From Ulvibacter algarum (GTDB lineage Bacteria; Bacteroidota; Bacteroidia; Flavobacteriales; Flavobacteriaceae), in the NCBI GenBank assembly GCA_947488905.1, contig CANLBJ010000002.1, positions 62,001 through 126,000 on the forward strand: a stretch of DNA of 64,000 nt, given 5' to 3'. This document shows positions 27,400 through 36,912 of this stretch, in pieces. Made by a program: the position numbers and the translations under genes. Each line of letters begins with the position of its first letter. Position 1 is the stretch's first letter. The notes beneath the pieces were generated by a model, which was not told the DNA's origin, did no database searches, and saw only the letters and a list, made by a program, of their open reading frames with translations.

Positions 27400-29826
27400 T
27401 TAGCGTAAAATTGCTCCAAAATCTTTCTCAAATCTAGATTGTAGCTTATTCATAATTTTATCAATCTGCTTGTCTGTTAAGGTCTTGTTCTCATCTTGAA
27501 GTGTGAAGCTTAAAGCATAAGACTTTTTACCTTCTGGCAAGTTATCACCTGTGTATACATCAAAAAGGTTTATCTCTTTTAATAAAGATTTTTCAGTTTG
27601 TTGCGCTGTGTTTTTTAGATCTCCAAAAGTTACTTTCTCATCGAGCAATAAAGCAAAATCTCTTTTTACTTGCGGAAACTTTGGTATTGATTGTAAGCTG
27701 AATGTTCTTTGAGCAAGCGCTTCAAGAATAGCATCCCAGTTAAAGTCTGCATAAACTACTTCTGTATCAAGCCCAAATGCTTTGGTCACTTTTTTCTTGA
27801 GTACACCTAGCTCTACTAAGGTTGTCTTTCTTGTGCCAATAGATATTCCTTCAGAAAAAACATCATTTTTTAATGCGCCTTCTTTTGTCTTTTTAATGCC
27901 CATTTGCTCAAAGAGCGCAGTGACAATGCCTTTAATATAAAAGAAACCTGCCGTTTCTGAAGTGCTATTCCAGCTTTCAGTTACTTTCTTACCTGTAACT
28001 AAGAGCGATAAATGTTTATGCTCTTCACGCCCGTTAGGGTAGTTGTGATACGTTTTTCCAAATTCAAATAATTTTAAATCTGGCATCTTTCTGTTACTAT
28101 TATAAGCTGCTACTTCTAGAGCACTAAATAACATAGACTGTCGCATTACTGCTAGGTCATTGCTTAGTGGGTTTAACATCTCTACAGAGTGTTCTGCTTT
28201 TAAACTTTCTGTGAGAGAAAGATATTTTGCTGTTGTTAATGAGTTGTTTAGTATCTCGTTAAAACCAAGCGCTGCTAGTTGATCGCCTATTTTATTACTA
28301 ACTTCATAATCTTCTATAGGTTGTTTTCCAGAAATTGAAGCATTTAGTTTTTGAGTAAATTCTATATTATTATACCCATAAACACGCAAGATCTCTTCTA
28401 TCACATCTGCTTCACGAGTTACATCATTTCTGTAAGCAGGGATGGTCATCCCAATACCAGTTTCTGTAACGTTATTTACTTTAATATCAAGAGAAGAGAG
28501 AATACTTTTAATTGTTTCTTTTGGTATTTCTTGACCTATTAGTTTTGTGGTATTTTCAAAATTTAAAAATACTTGATGGTCTTCAATTTTTTTAGAATAC
28601 ACATCTACTATATCGCTAGTAATCTGTCCTCCTGTAATCTCACAAATCATAATTGCCGCTACTTGCAGTGCGTATGTTGTGCTATTAGGGTCAATACCTC
28701 TCTCAAAACGGAATGATGCATCTGTGTTAAGTCCGTGACGTTTTGCAGTTTTACGAACGCTTACAGGGTTAAAATATGCGCTTTCTAAAAATATTGCAGT
28801 TGTGCTATCTGTAACTCCACTATCTATACCACCAAAAACTCCTGCAATACATAAAGGCTTATCTGCGTCACAGATCATTAAATCTTCTTCGTGCAATTCA
28901 CGAACTACACCATCTAGTGTGGTAAAAGAAGTACCAGCTTCTACAGTTTTTACATTAATTTGGTTTCCTTCTATTTTACTAGCGTCAAAAGCGTGCAAAG
29001 GTTGCCCAAGATCATGTAAAATGTAATTAGTTATATCTACTACGTTATTTAATGGTGTAAGACCAATTGCTTTAAGTCTGTTTTGTAGCCAAGAAGGAGA
29101 TGGTGCTACAGTAATCCCAGAGATAGAAACACCTGTATAGCGAGGTGCTAGTTCTGTATTATCAACATTGACTTCAACTTTTAAAGTTCTGTTCTCAACA
29201 TTAAATTTTGATCTAGAAGGTGTAATTAATTCTATAGAAACTTCGTGCTGCAGTAAACCTGCTTTTAAGTCACGAGCAACACCCCAGTGGCTCATTGCAT
29301 CTGCACGATTAGGGGTAAGGCCTATTTCAAAAACAATATCATTCTCTACATCAACTACATCAGACACTAAAGTTCCTGGGGCAAGTGATGGGTCTAGAAC
29401 GAGAATTCCGTCATGGCTTTTACCAAGTCCTAGTTCGTCTTCTGCACAGATCATTCCCATACTTACTTCACCGCGAATCTTCCCTTTTTTAATTTGCCAA
29501 GGTTTGCCTTCGTCATCATAAAGGGTTGTGCCCACAGTCGCGACAGGCACTTTTTGTCCTGCAGCTACATTAGGTGCTCCACAAACTATTTGTACGGGCT
29601 CACCAGTACCTAGGTCTACTGTAGTGACTTTTAGTCTATCTGCATTGCTGTGTTGTTCGCAAGTTAAAACGTGACCTACAATCACGCCTTCTAGCCCTCC
29701 TTTTACAGAAGAAAAAGGTTCTATACCTTCAATCTCTAGACCAAGGTCTGTAAGTAGTTCTCCTGTTTTTTCTGCCTCCCAGTCGAGGTTGATAAATTGT
29801 TTTAACCAGTTGTATGATATCTTCAT
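27400..29826 (-). CDS. pheT: Phenylalanine--tRNA ligase beta subunit
   Basis: 808 residues, full length. Starts MKISYNWLKQFI. EMAP-II-like tRNA-binding domain (about 40-150), B3/B4 editing domain (TPNRADAMSHWGVARDL, then HAFDASKI), B5 domain (VIEEILRVYGYNNIEF), catalytic-like core and C-terminal anticodon-binding FDX-ACB domain (PKFPQVKRDFALLLDE). Together with PheS it charges tRNA-Phe. pheS is not in this window, so the two subunit genes are unlinked, as is common in Flavobacteriia. A TATCTTTG box lies 20 nt upstream. Confidence 0.97.
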   Translation of the reverse strand: MKISYNWLKQFINLDWEAEKTGELLTDLGLEIEGIEPFSSVKGGLEGVIVGHVLTCEQHSNADRLKVTTVDLGTGEPVQIVCGAPNVAAGQKVPVATVGTTLYDDEGKPWQIKKGKIRGEVSMGMICAEDELGLGKSHDGILVLDPSLAPGTLVSDVVDVENDIVFEIGLTPNRADAMSHWGVARDLKAGLLQHEVSIELITPSRSKFNVENRTLKVEVNVDNTELAPRYTGVSISGITVAPSPSWLQNRLKAIGLTPLNNVVDITNYILHDLGQPLHAFDASKIEGNQINVKTVEAGTSFTTLDGVVRELHEEDLMICDADKPLCIAGVFGGIDSGVTDSTTAIFLESAYFNPVSVRKTAKRHGLNTDASFRFERGIDPNSTTYALQVAAIMICEITGGQITSDIVDVYSKKIEDHQVFLNFENTTKLIGQEIPKETIKSILSSLDIKVNNVTETGIGMTIPAYRNDVTREADVIEEILRVYGYNNIEFTQKLNASISGKQPIEDYEVSNKIGDQLAALGFNEILNNSLTTAKYLSLTESLKAEHSVEMLNPLSNDLAVMRQSMLFSALEVAAYNSNRKMPDLKLFEFGKTYHNYPNGREEHKHLSLLVTGKKVTESWNSTSETAGFFYIKGIVTALFEQMGIKKTKEGALKNDVFSEGISIGTRKTTLVELGVLKKKVTKAFGLDTEVVYADFNWDAILEALAQRTFSLQSIPKFPQVKRDFALLLDEKVTFGDLKNTAQQTEKSLLKEINLFDVYTGDNLPEGKKSYALSFTLQDENKTLTDKQIDKIMNKLQSRFEKDFGAILR

Positions 29827-29845
29827 GATGGGTTGTTATAGCTCA

Positions 29846-29853
29846 CAAAGATA
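29846..29853 (-). promoter_or_regulatory. pheT promoter -7 box
   Basis: TATCTTTG on the minus strand, 20 nt upstream of the pheT ATG. No clear TTG at the expected spacing, and no Phe-rich leader ORF. Confidence 0.5.
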
Positions 29854-29919
29854 CTATTAATCTCATTTTTTGTAAGTATATTTAAAAACGAATGTCTAAG
29901 AGTTTTTAACATCCTTTTT

Positions 29920-31146
29920 ATGAAATATATAGCGTTTTTATTTATCCTTTTTATTGCCGTTTCTTGTAACAATACTACAGTTATTAAACCTGATGCTGGT
30001 ATTTGGAAAGCTACGCTAGACTTAGGCAAAGGCAATTCATTACCGTTTTTACTAGATTATCACGCTGATAATACGCTAACTATCTTTAATGCTGAAGAAA
30101 AAATAGAGGTAACAGAAGTAACTATAAAAGGAGATTCTATTGTTATAAAAATGCCGGTTTATGAAGGTGTTTTAAAAGGAAAGTTCACAGAAAATTTTAT
30201 TTCTGGAGATTTTATTAAACCTAGTTTAGATAGAATTGTGCCATTTTCTATGCAAAAAGATAATATGCGTTTTAGATTAACAGAAGCGCCTACTTCTATT
30301 ATTTCTGGAAATTGGGAAACTGTTTTTAGTCCAAATAAACCAGGAGATCGTTATGTAGCTAAAGGTGTTTTTAATCAAATAGGGAATAAAGTTACAGGAA
30401 CTTTTAGAACTACAACGGGAGATTATAGGTATCTAGATGGGGTAGTGGCAGGAGATTCTTTAAAGCTATCTACATTTGATGCTGCACACGCTTTTTTATT
30501 TAAAGCCAAGATTAAAGATTCTGTCATTAACGGTATGTTCTATAGTGGTAATCACTGGCAAGAACCTTTTACAGCAAAAAGAAACGAAAACTATGAGTTG
30601 CCGTCTGCAGAGTCATTAACTTATTTAAAAGAGGGGTATGATAAACTATCTTTTAGTTTTCCAGACACAAATGGTAATATAGTTTCATTAACAGATGATC
30701 GTTTTAAAAATAAAGTTGTGGTGGTACAAATTATGGGAAGTTGGTGCCCTAATTGTCTTGATGAAACAAAATTTTACACCCAATATTATAACGAGAATAA
30801 AAGTGATGACTTAGAGTTTGTATCGCTAGCTTTTGAGTATGCTCCAGATAAACAAAAAGCTTTTGCATCTATAGATAGACTCAAGAAAAAAATAAAAGTG
30901 CCTTATCCTATCCTGTTAGCACAGCATGGTAGTGTTGATAAAAAGCAAGCTCAAGAAAAACTACCTATGCTTAACCATATTCTATCTTATCCTACTACTA
31001 TTTTTATTGACAAAAATGGGACAGTGCGTAAAATTCATACAGGTTTTAACGGTCCTGCCACAGGAAACGAGTATACTAAGTTTGTAGCCGAGTTTGATAC
31101 TTTTATTAATGAGTTACAAGACGAGAAAATTTCAGAAGCGAAATAG
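29920..31146 (+). CDS. TlpA-family thiol-disulfide lipoprotein
   Basis: 408 residues. Lipoprotein signal ends AVSC (Cys 16). Residues 20-225 are a beta-rich domain seen before thioredoxin domains in this phylum. The thioredoxin-like domain starts near 245 and has an intact active site GSWCPNC (C276, C279), SLAFEYAP, and a cis-Pro in LSYPTTIFIDKNG. Likely a periplasmic reductase or redox partner. It contrasts with the 23114-24502 protein, which has the same general plan but no cysteines. Confidence 0.9.
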   Translation: MKYIAFLFILFIAVSCNNTTVIKPDAGIWKATLDLGKGNSLPFLLDYHADNTLTIFNAEEKIEVTEVTIKGDSIVIKMPVYEGVLKGKFTENFISGDFIKPSLDRIVPFSMQKDNMRFRLTEAPTSIISGNWETVFSPNKPGDRYVAKGVFNQIGNKVTGTFRTTTGDYRYLDGVVAGDSLKLSTFDAAHAFLFKAKIKDSVINGMFYSGNHWQEPFTAKRNENYELPSAESLTYLKEGYDKLSFSFPDTNGNIVSLTDDRFKNKVVVVQIMGSWCPNCLDETKFYTQYYNENKSDDLEFVSLAFEYAPDKQKAFASIDRLKKKIKVPYPILLAQHGSVDKKQAQEKLPMLNHILSYPTTIFIDKNGTVRKIHTGFNGPATGNEYTKFVAEFDTFINELQDEKISEAK

Positions 31147-31398
31147 ATTGGCTTGTTTTAATATACGAAGCTTTTATGTCTCTATAAAAGAAGGTGATTT
31201 AAGATCTTAAATATATAAAGAGCAACATTTATTAATTAACAAACATCACATAAAACCTCATAGTCTTATTATTTTTTTAATCTTGGCTAAGCCTAAATTT
31301 TAATTTATTACTGCGCTGATAAATTCTCACAAAAAAATACAACTCCAACCTTTTTGTTTGCATATAGAATTTTTATATTGTGGCAATAACAAAAATCA

Positions 31399-31785
31399 AT
31401 GGAAGACAAAATAAAATATGAGATGGAGTTTGTGATACATGTATCACCAGCTATGCTTTATACATACATCTCTACGCCTTCTGGGCTAAGCGAATGGTAC
31501 GCAGATAACGTAAATTCTCGCGGTGAATTTTTCACATTTATATGGGAGGGTAGCGAAGAAAAAGCGAAGTTGCTTGCCAAGAAGAGTAAAGAACGTATCA
31601 AGTTTCAATGGATGGAAGACGATGGTACAGATTTTTTCTTTGAATTACGCATTCAAGTTGACGAAATAACAAAAGATGTTTCTTTAATGATTACAGATTT
31701 TGCAGAAGAAGATGAGGTAGAAGAAGGAAAATTATTATGGAATAATATGATTGGGAATCTTAAGCAAATTCTTGGATCAAAATAA
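31399..31785 (+). CDS. START-like domain protein
   Basis: 128 residues, cytosolic. KYEMEFVIHVSPAMLYTYISTPSGLSEWYADNV is the N-terminal strand-helix of SRPBCC/AHSA1-like folds. This Bacteroidetes START-like family has a lipid- or ligand-binding cavity but no known ligand. The gap before it (31147-31398) is AT-rich and holds no feature I recognise. A terminator hairpin follows 38 nt after the stop, abutting the next start codon. Confidence 0.85.
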   Translation: MEDKIKYEMEFVIHVSPAMLYTYISTPSGLSEWYADNVNSRGEFFTFIWEGSEEKAKLLAKKSKERIKFQWMEDDGTDFFFELRIQVDEITKDVSLMITDFAEEDEVEEGKLLWNNMIGNLKQILGSK

Positions 31786-31812
31786 AGTATAAATAAGTTC
31801 ATAAGATACCTG

Positions 31813-31820
31813 TATCTTTG
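31813..31820 (+). promoter_or_regulatory. Promoter -7 box of aminotransferase gene, overlapping a terminator
   Basis: TATCTTTG; transcription is expected to start at about 31826, inside the left arm of the hairpin at 31823-31846. Confidence 0.6.
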
Positions 31821-31822
31821 CA

Positions 31823-31854
31823 CCGTCTTATCAAAAAATAAGACGGTTTTTTTT
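31823..31854 (+). terminator. Terminator directly abutting a start codon
   Basis: CCGTCTTAT (31823-31831), CAAAAA loop, ATAAGACGG (31838-31846), then T8 and immediately the ATG at 31855. It should end transcripts from the START-like gene. Confidence 0.85.
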
Positions 31855-32694
31855 ATGATAAATCTCAACGGAACCCTAGTTAAAACTTCAGAAGCTACTA
31901 TTGCAATCTCTAATAGAGGTATGCAATATGGTGATGCAGTATTTGAAACCCTTAAAATTTCGGCAGGAAAAATACTTTTCTGGGAAGATCATTATTTTAG
32001 ATTGATGGCTTCTATGCGTATCTTAAGAATGGAAATACCGCAAACGTTTACTTTAGAGTTTTTAGAGTCTGAAATATTAAAAACATTAGACCTCGAAGAG
32101 TCTAAAACCCATCGCGTTAAGCTACTTGTGTGGCGCGATGCAGAGGGCAAATACACGCCCTTAGATAATAAAGTAGGTTACAGTATTTCTTCTGAAATAT
32201 TAGATGCTCCTTTTTACACTTTAAATGAAGAACCTTATGAGGTAGAACTTTATAAAGATCATTATGTGATGTCATCTTTACTTTCTACTTTAAAGACAAC
32301 TAATAAGGTGATTAATGTAGTGGGTAGTATCTGGGCAAAAGAGAATGATTATCAAAACTGTTTGATGATCAATGACAAAAAACAGGTTATTGAAGCCCTT
32401 AACGGAAACCTTTTTTTAGTTAAAAATGGACGTATAAAAACACCGCCTCTTACTGATGGTTGCTTAAAAGGAATTATTAGAAAACAAATTTTAGCGATTT
32501 TAACAGCAGTGCCAGACTATATTATAGAAGAGGAGTCTATATCTCCTTTTGAGCTACAAAAGGCAGATGAGCTATTTATAACTAATGTAATTACAGGTAT
32601 ACAGCCTATTACTAAGTATCGTAAAAAAGAATACGGTAATACGGTAGCTAAAGAGTTGTTGGGTAAGTTAAATGCTAAAGCGAGATTTCAATAA
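31855..32694 (+). CDS. Class IV aminotransferase / 4-amino-4-deoxychorismate lyase type
   Basis: 279 residues. Fold-type IV PLP enzyme: ISNRGMQYGDAVFETLKI, then the PLP-lysine region LLSTLKTTNKVINV, EALNGNLFLVKNGRIKTPPL and DELFITNVITGIQPI. The family includes branched-chain and D-amino-acid aminotransferases and PabC. The short N-terminus and the absence of neighbouring Ile/Val/Leu genes favour PabC (folate synthesis), but this is inference. The ATG directly follows a T8 run, so there is no Shine-Dalgarno sequence. Confidence 0.85.
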   Translation: MINLNGTLVKTSEATIAISNRGMQYGDAVFETLKISAGKILFWEDHYFRLMASMRILRMEIPQTFTLEFLESEILKTLDLEESKTHRVKLLVWRDAEGKYTPLDNKVGYSISSEILDAPFYTLNEEPYEVELYKDHYVMSSLLSTLKTTNKVINVVGSIWAKENDYQNCLMINDKKQVIEALNGNLFLVKNGRIKTPPLTDGCLKGIIRKQILAILTAVPDYIIEEESISPFELQKADELFITNVITGIQPITKYRKKEYGNTVAKELLGKLNAKARFQ

Positions 32695-32807
32695 ATAGCA
32701 AATCAGTAGCTTGTTTTCTCTCTCTTATATTAAATTAAAGAAAGGTCAAAGGTGGCTGAGTGTTTTGTTTTAAAAAGCAAAGTGTTTAAAATGAAATGTA
32801 TCTAAGA

Positions 32808-33371
32808 CTAATTATTATTAGGATTCTCTGGTGCATTTGACCAGATTAAATAATCTCCGCCAAACTCGAGCATTTTCTTTTTCCAGAAATCATTTTTAGA
32901 ATTCCAGATAATAGAGTCTTTATCTTTATTACATACTACTTTCCAGCTATTAAGTGATAGTTCTTCTTCAAGTTGTTCATTAGCCCAACCAGAATAGCCT
33001 AAGAAAAAACGTATTTGTTTTTCTGTAAGAGAATCATTTTCTAGAAGTTTTACAATAGCGTTAAAATCACCTCCCCAGTATATTCCGTTAGATATTTCTA
33101 CACTGTTAGGTATTAATTCTGGGATGGTATGTATAAAGTATAAATTGTCTTGCTCTACCGGGCCACCGTTATAAACGGTTAGCGAAGAGTTTACTTCAGG
33201 AATAAAATCTTTTAATTTAAATTCTAAAGGTTTATTAAGTATAAAACCAACAGAACCATTTTCTTGATTGTATTCTGCTAGTAGTACCACAGATCTATTA
33301 AACGATACATCGCCCATAATAGATGGTTCTGCTACAAGTAGGTGACCTTTTTCTGGTTTTAAAGAAATCAT
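32808..33371 (-). CDS. YqgE/AlgH family protein
   Basis: 187 residues. MISLKPEKGHLLVAEPSIMGDVSF, NGSVGFILNKPL, YNGGPVEQDNLYFIHT and FLGYSGWANEQLEEEL are the four conserved blocks of the UPF0301 (YqgE/AlgH) family. Structure is known, function is not; cytosolic. Unlinked to the genes it neighbours in proteobacteria. Confidence 0.93.
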   Translation of the reverse strand: MISLKPEKGHLLVAEPSIMGDVSFNRSVVLLAEYNQENGSVGFILNKPLEFKLKDFIPEVNSSLTVYNGGPVEQDNLYFIHTIPELIPNSVEISNGIYWGGDFNAIVKLLENDSLTEKQIRFFLGYSGWANEQLEEELSLNSWKVVCNKDKDSIIWNSKNDFWKKKMLEFGGDYLIWSNAPENPNNN

Positions 33372-33458
33372 TGGTTAATTAATTGTTAATTTAAAACTAG
33401 TGAATATAATTGTAATAAAAAAATATAGGATGAAATGAGCTAAAGTTTTAGCATAAAA

Positions 33459-33483
33459 AAAGCCTGCTTAGTAAGCAGGCTTT
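33459..33483 (-). terminator. Terminator of HU gene
   Basis: AAAGCCTGCTT-AGT-AAGCAGGCTTT, 11-bp perfect stem, 20 nt past the stop. Confidence 0.92.
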
Positions 33484-33503
33484 CTTATAAATCTTAAGTT
33501 AGA

Positions 33504-33776
33504 TTAGTTTACAGAGCTCTGTAAATCTGATCCTGCTTTGAACTTCACTACGTTTTTTGCAGCGATTTTGATTGTCTTTCCAGTTTGAGGGTTTCTACCT
33601 TCTCTTGCAGCTCTTTTAGTTACTGACCAAGAACCGAATCCTACTAGAGATACTCTGTTTCCTTTTTTCAAAGAACCTTCTACGTTTCCTAAGAAAGACT
33701 CTAATGCTTTTTTAGCTGCTGCTTTTGTTACTCCAGCGTCAGTCGCCATTGCATCGATTAAATCTGATTTGTTCAT
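33504..33776 (-). CDS. hup: HU family DNA-binding protein
   Basis: 90 residues, full length. MNKSDLIDAMATDAGVTKAAAKKALE is the N-terminal helical dimer body, and RNPQTGKTIKIAAKN the DNA-bending arm with its intercalating Pro. Nucleoid protein. Expressed from a consensus promoter (33825-33854), with a perfect inverted repeat a little further upstream. Confidence 0.97.
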   Translation of the reverse strand: MNKSDLIDAMATDAGVTKAAAKKALESFLGNVEGSLKKGNRVSLVGFGSWSVTKRAAREGRNPQTGKTIKIAAKNVVKFKAGSDLQSSVN

Positions 33777-33824
33777 AATTTTTTTTGAATTAAATTTCAG
33801 TTAAACATTGATTAATTTACTTAA

Positions 33825-33854
33825 CAAATATAATAGGATACATTGGTAACGCAA
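33825..33854 (-). promoter_or_regulatory. Promoter of HU gene
   Basis: Minus-strand TTG (33854-33852), 19-nt spacer, TATATTTG (33832-33825). Exact Bacteroidetes consensus; leader of about 40 nt. Confidence 0.85.
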
Positions 33855-33879
33855 GCAATGACGGGGTAAATACTTATAA

Positions 33880-33908
33880 TTGTTAATAACTATGGGGGTT
33901 ATTAACAA
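33880..33908. repeat. Inverted repeat upstream of HU promoter
   Basis: TTGTTAATAAC-(7 nt)-GTTATTAACAA, perfect 11-bp arms, loop TATGGGG. No T-run beyond either arm on the minus strand, so it fits an operator or regulatory hairpin better than a terminator. Confidence 0.6.
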
Positions 33909-33958
33909 CAAAAAGCTTTTTTTGGCTAATATTTAACGAGATGAGTGTTAATAGGGGT

Positions 33959-34909
33959 TCACGACATTTTAGTATTTTCAGAAAAATCATTTCCATTTAA
34001 GAGTGAAATGATGTCCATTTTTCTTTTTCCAGGTAATTGCATCTCTTTAATAAAAAGGTAACCATCTTGTACGGCAACTTTCATTGTTTTTTTTGTTGTA
34101 ATAATGTGTCCCGTAACTTCTTTATGTTGTTCAGCTTCAAAAGCTGCGGCATAAATTTTCACTTTACTTATCTCGTCATCTTGTATTAACTCACTCCAAG
34201 CTACAGGATAGGGAGATAACCCTCTTATTAATGCTTCTATTTTTTCTCCCGGCATAGACCAGTCTATTCTCATATTTTCTGGTGTTAACTTAGGAGCGTC
34301 TTTTAGCTCTCCTTTTAATGGCTGCGGAAATGTCTCTACGTCACCATTAGCTATAGCATCAACAGTCTTTAAAACGAGTTGGCTCCCTAGTTCCATTAAA
34401 GTATCGTGCAGGCTGCCTACGGTTTCATCTTTTTTGATATCAACAGAAGATTTAAGTAAAATAGCACCAGTGTCTATCTTTTCATCAATAAAGAAAGTGG
34501 TCACACCGGTTTCTTTCTCTCCATTAATAATAGCCCAATTAATAGGAGCAGCACCTCTATATTGTGGTAGGAGGGAAGCGTGTAAATTAAAAGTACCATG
34601 TTCTGGCATAGACCAGACTAATTTGGGTAGCATTCTAAAAGCAACTATAATCTGCAAATTTGCATTTAATGCTTTTAGCTCTGCAAGAAAATCTTTGTTC
34701 TTTAAGTTTGTAGGTTGTAAAACTGGTAAGTCTTGTGATAAAGCATATTCTTTTACTGCAGAAGGTCTTAGTTTTCTACCACGACCTGCAGGTCTATCTG
34801 GAGCTGTTATAACGCCAACGATATTTTGTTCTGCATCTATTAGTGATTTTAAAATCCCGACTGCAAAATCTGGTGTACCTAAAAAAACTATTCTTAAATC
34901 ATTCTTCAT
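33959..34909 (-). CDS. fmt: Methionyl-tRNA formyltransferase
   Basis: 316 residues. RIVFLGTPDFAVGIL at the N-terminus, FNLHASLLPQYRGAAPINW with the catalytic Asn/His, and ETGVTTFFIDEKIDTG with the catalytic Asp; C-terminal OB-like domain. Formylates initiator Met-tRNA using 10-formyl-THF. Lies downstream of recQ on the same strand with a 104-bp gap. Confidence 0.97.
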   Translation of the reverse strand: MKNDLRIVFLGTPDFAVGILKSLIDAEQNIVGVITAPDRPAGRGRKLRPSAVKEYALSQDLPVLQPTNLKNKDFLAELKALNANLQIIVAFRMLPKLVWSMPEHGTFNLHASLLPQYRGAAPINWAIINGEKETGVTTFFIDEKIDTGAILLKSSVDIKKDETVGSLHDTLMELGSQLVLKTVDAIANGDVETFPQPLKGELKDAPKLTPENMRIDWSMPGEKIEALIRGLSPYPVAWSELIQDDEISKVKIYAAAFEAEQHKEVTGHIITTKKTMKVAVQDGYLFIKEMQLPGKRKMDIISLLNGNDFSENTKMS

Positions 34910-35013
34910 TATATATATTCTTAATTTTAAACATGATTATATGTTACGGCTATCTTCAATAACTTAATATGAACAATTATGTAAAAATGCAAATTCTTTA
35001 AAGCAGTAATTAC

Positions 35014-36912
35014 CTATAACTTATAATATTTATTACGAGCATCAATACCAATGCTTCCTTGGTCAGATAATAAACGTAATACTTGTATTATTTTTGACTC
35101 AGCAAAAGTAAGGTTTTCTGTGAGTTCTCTTGAAGATTTATTAGATAGCTCTAGTTCGTTTAGTATACCTTCTCTAATAAGTAGAACTTCTGTTTTTGAA
35201 GTTGCAGTTTTTAAGTTTGTACATACAGAACAAACACCACACGGTGTTGCTGTAGTTTCTCCAAAATAAGAGACCAGCTGCACGCTCTTACAGGTTTTAG
35301 TGTCTTCTATATATCTTAAAACAGAATCTACCTGTGCTCGCTTTTTATCATTTAAAGCTTTTGCTTCACGTGAGATGATATTTATAGATTTATCATCTTC
35401 TCTAGGTACTAAAAATGTGATAGATGCATCTGTTTGTTGTAAGGATACTTTACACAAACCTTGAGCTTCCATTTTAAGCAATACACCTTCAATTACAGGT
35501 ATTGATTGCCCAGTCTTAGATTGTACAAAATCAAGATTAACCTGAGTAGGGGAGTCAAACACACCTCCATAAATACGTAAAATAGTTTTTCCTATTACAG
35601 ACGCTAAAACATCACCAGCAAAATAGTCTAAAACAGTATCATTATGTGCAGTAAAATGTAATGTAGATTTACGCCCAAACTCTTTTGACATTTGTAAAAT
35701 GCCTAACCTGTCAAGAGACTGCAATCCATTATAAGTTAATAACGTATTTAAACCATATACTTTACAGAAGGCAGCAAAACCAAAACTGTGTTTTGTGTTC
35801 ATACCTTCTCCATAAGAAATCTGAAAATAGTTGTTTAATTTTCTATAAATAAGTTTCAAGTCTGCAATAGAGGCGAGAGAGTCTACGTATTGTTTTTTAA
35901 CTAAAGTTTTGTCATAGGTATTAAAAATAAGTACTGCTTGTGCATACTTACCATCTCTACCAGCACGGCCGGCTTCTTGAAAATAACTCTCTAGACTTTC
36001 TGCAAGTTGGGTGTGTATTACAAACCTAACATTGGGGTGGTCAATACCCATACCAAAAGCATTTGTTGCTACCATTATTGGAGTGGTTTCTGCCTTCCAG
36101 TCTTTAAGCCTTTTTTCTTTGTCTTTTGGTGCGAGACCGCCGTGATAAAATTGACTTTTAAAGCCTAAAGTGTTTAACTCTTCACTTAATTGTACGGTTC
36201 CTTTTCTGTTTCTAATATAGATAATAACATTACCTGTGTTGTTTTTAAGTAATTGTTCTATACGATAAAGCTTATCGTCTTCTTGTAAAACCTGATAGGC
36301 AATATTATCTCTAACAAAAGATTTTTTAAAAATGGCAGGAAGCTCCATTTTTAGCTCTAGAATAGTGTCTTCTAAAACTTCTGGAGTAGCCGTAGCTGTA
36401 AGTGCGATTACGGGAGCTAGAGGGCGTAACTCTCTTAATACGGTGATGTTTTTATATGCGGGTCTAAAATCGTTACCCCATTGTGAGATACAGTGTGCCT
36501 CATCTATTGCAATGAGGTTTACCGGCATTTGTTTTATAGCATTTTGTACAGACTCTTGTTGCAATCTTTCTGGAGACATATACAGAAATTTATAATTGCC
36601 GTGTATAGCATTATCAAGGGTAGTCATCAGGTTTGAAAAAGACAGACCACCTGTGATAGAAAGCGCTCTAACTCCTTTTTCTTTTAAGCCAGTTACTTGA
36701 TCATCCATTAATGCTACTAATGGCGAGATAACGATACAAATACCATCCATCGCTAATGCAGGAACCTGAAAACAAACAGATTTTCCGCCACCTGTAGGTA
36801 GTAGCGCCACAGTATCTCTACCATTTATTACAGACTCAATTATATCAAGTTGTAAAGGTCTAAAGGTGTCAAAACCCCAATACTGTTTTAATATGTCTTG
36901 AGGGTTTTTCAA
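35014..36912 (-). CDS. recQ: ATP-dependent DNA helicase RecQ
   Basis: 632 residues. Walker A LLPTGGGKSVCFQ, DEAH box AIDEAHCISQWGNDFRPAY, motif VI EAGRAGRDG, and the RecQ zinc site (CKSVQL..., then CGVCSVC). A winged-helix region follows. The C-terminus ends with no HRDC domain, so this is a short RecQ. 3'-5' helicase of recombination and fork repair. Its start overlaps the stop of the upstream AAA gene by 4 nt (ATGA), indicating an operon. Confidence 0.95.
   Translation of the reverse strand: MKNPQDILKQYWGFDTFRPLQLDIIESVINGRDTVALLPTGGGKSVCFQVPALAMDGICIVISPLVALMDDQVTGLKEKGVRALSITGGLSFSNLMTTLDNAIHGNYKFLYMSPERLQQESVQNAIKQMPVNLIAIDEAHCISQWGNDFRPAYKNITVLRELRPLAPVIALTATATPEVLEDTILELKMELPAIFKKSFVRDNIAYQVLQEDDKLYRIEQLLKNNTGNVIIYIRNRKGTVQLSEELNTLGFKSQFYHGGLAPKDKEKRLKDWKAETTPIMVATNAFGMGIDHPNVRFVIHTQLAESLESYFQEAGRAGRDGKYAQAVLIFNTYDKTLVKKQYVDSLASIADLKLIYRKLNNYFQISYGEGMNTKHSFGFAAFCKVYGLNTLLTYNGLQSLDRLGILQMSKEFGRKSTLHFTAHNDTVLDYFAGDVLASVIGKTILRIYGGVFDSPTQVNLDFVQSKTGQSIPVIEGVLLKMEAQGLCKVSLQQTDASITFLVPREDDKSINIISREAKALNDKKRAQVDSVLRYIEDTKTCKSVQLVSYFGETTATPCGVCSVCTNLKTATSKTEVLLIREGILNELELSNKSSRELTENLTFAESKIIQVLRLLSDQGSIGIDARNKYYKL

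Noticed and set aside
34434-34967. 177-codon plus-strand open frame opposite fmt
   Set aside because: Antisense shadow of fmt, Ser/Ile-rich and without recognisable domains.
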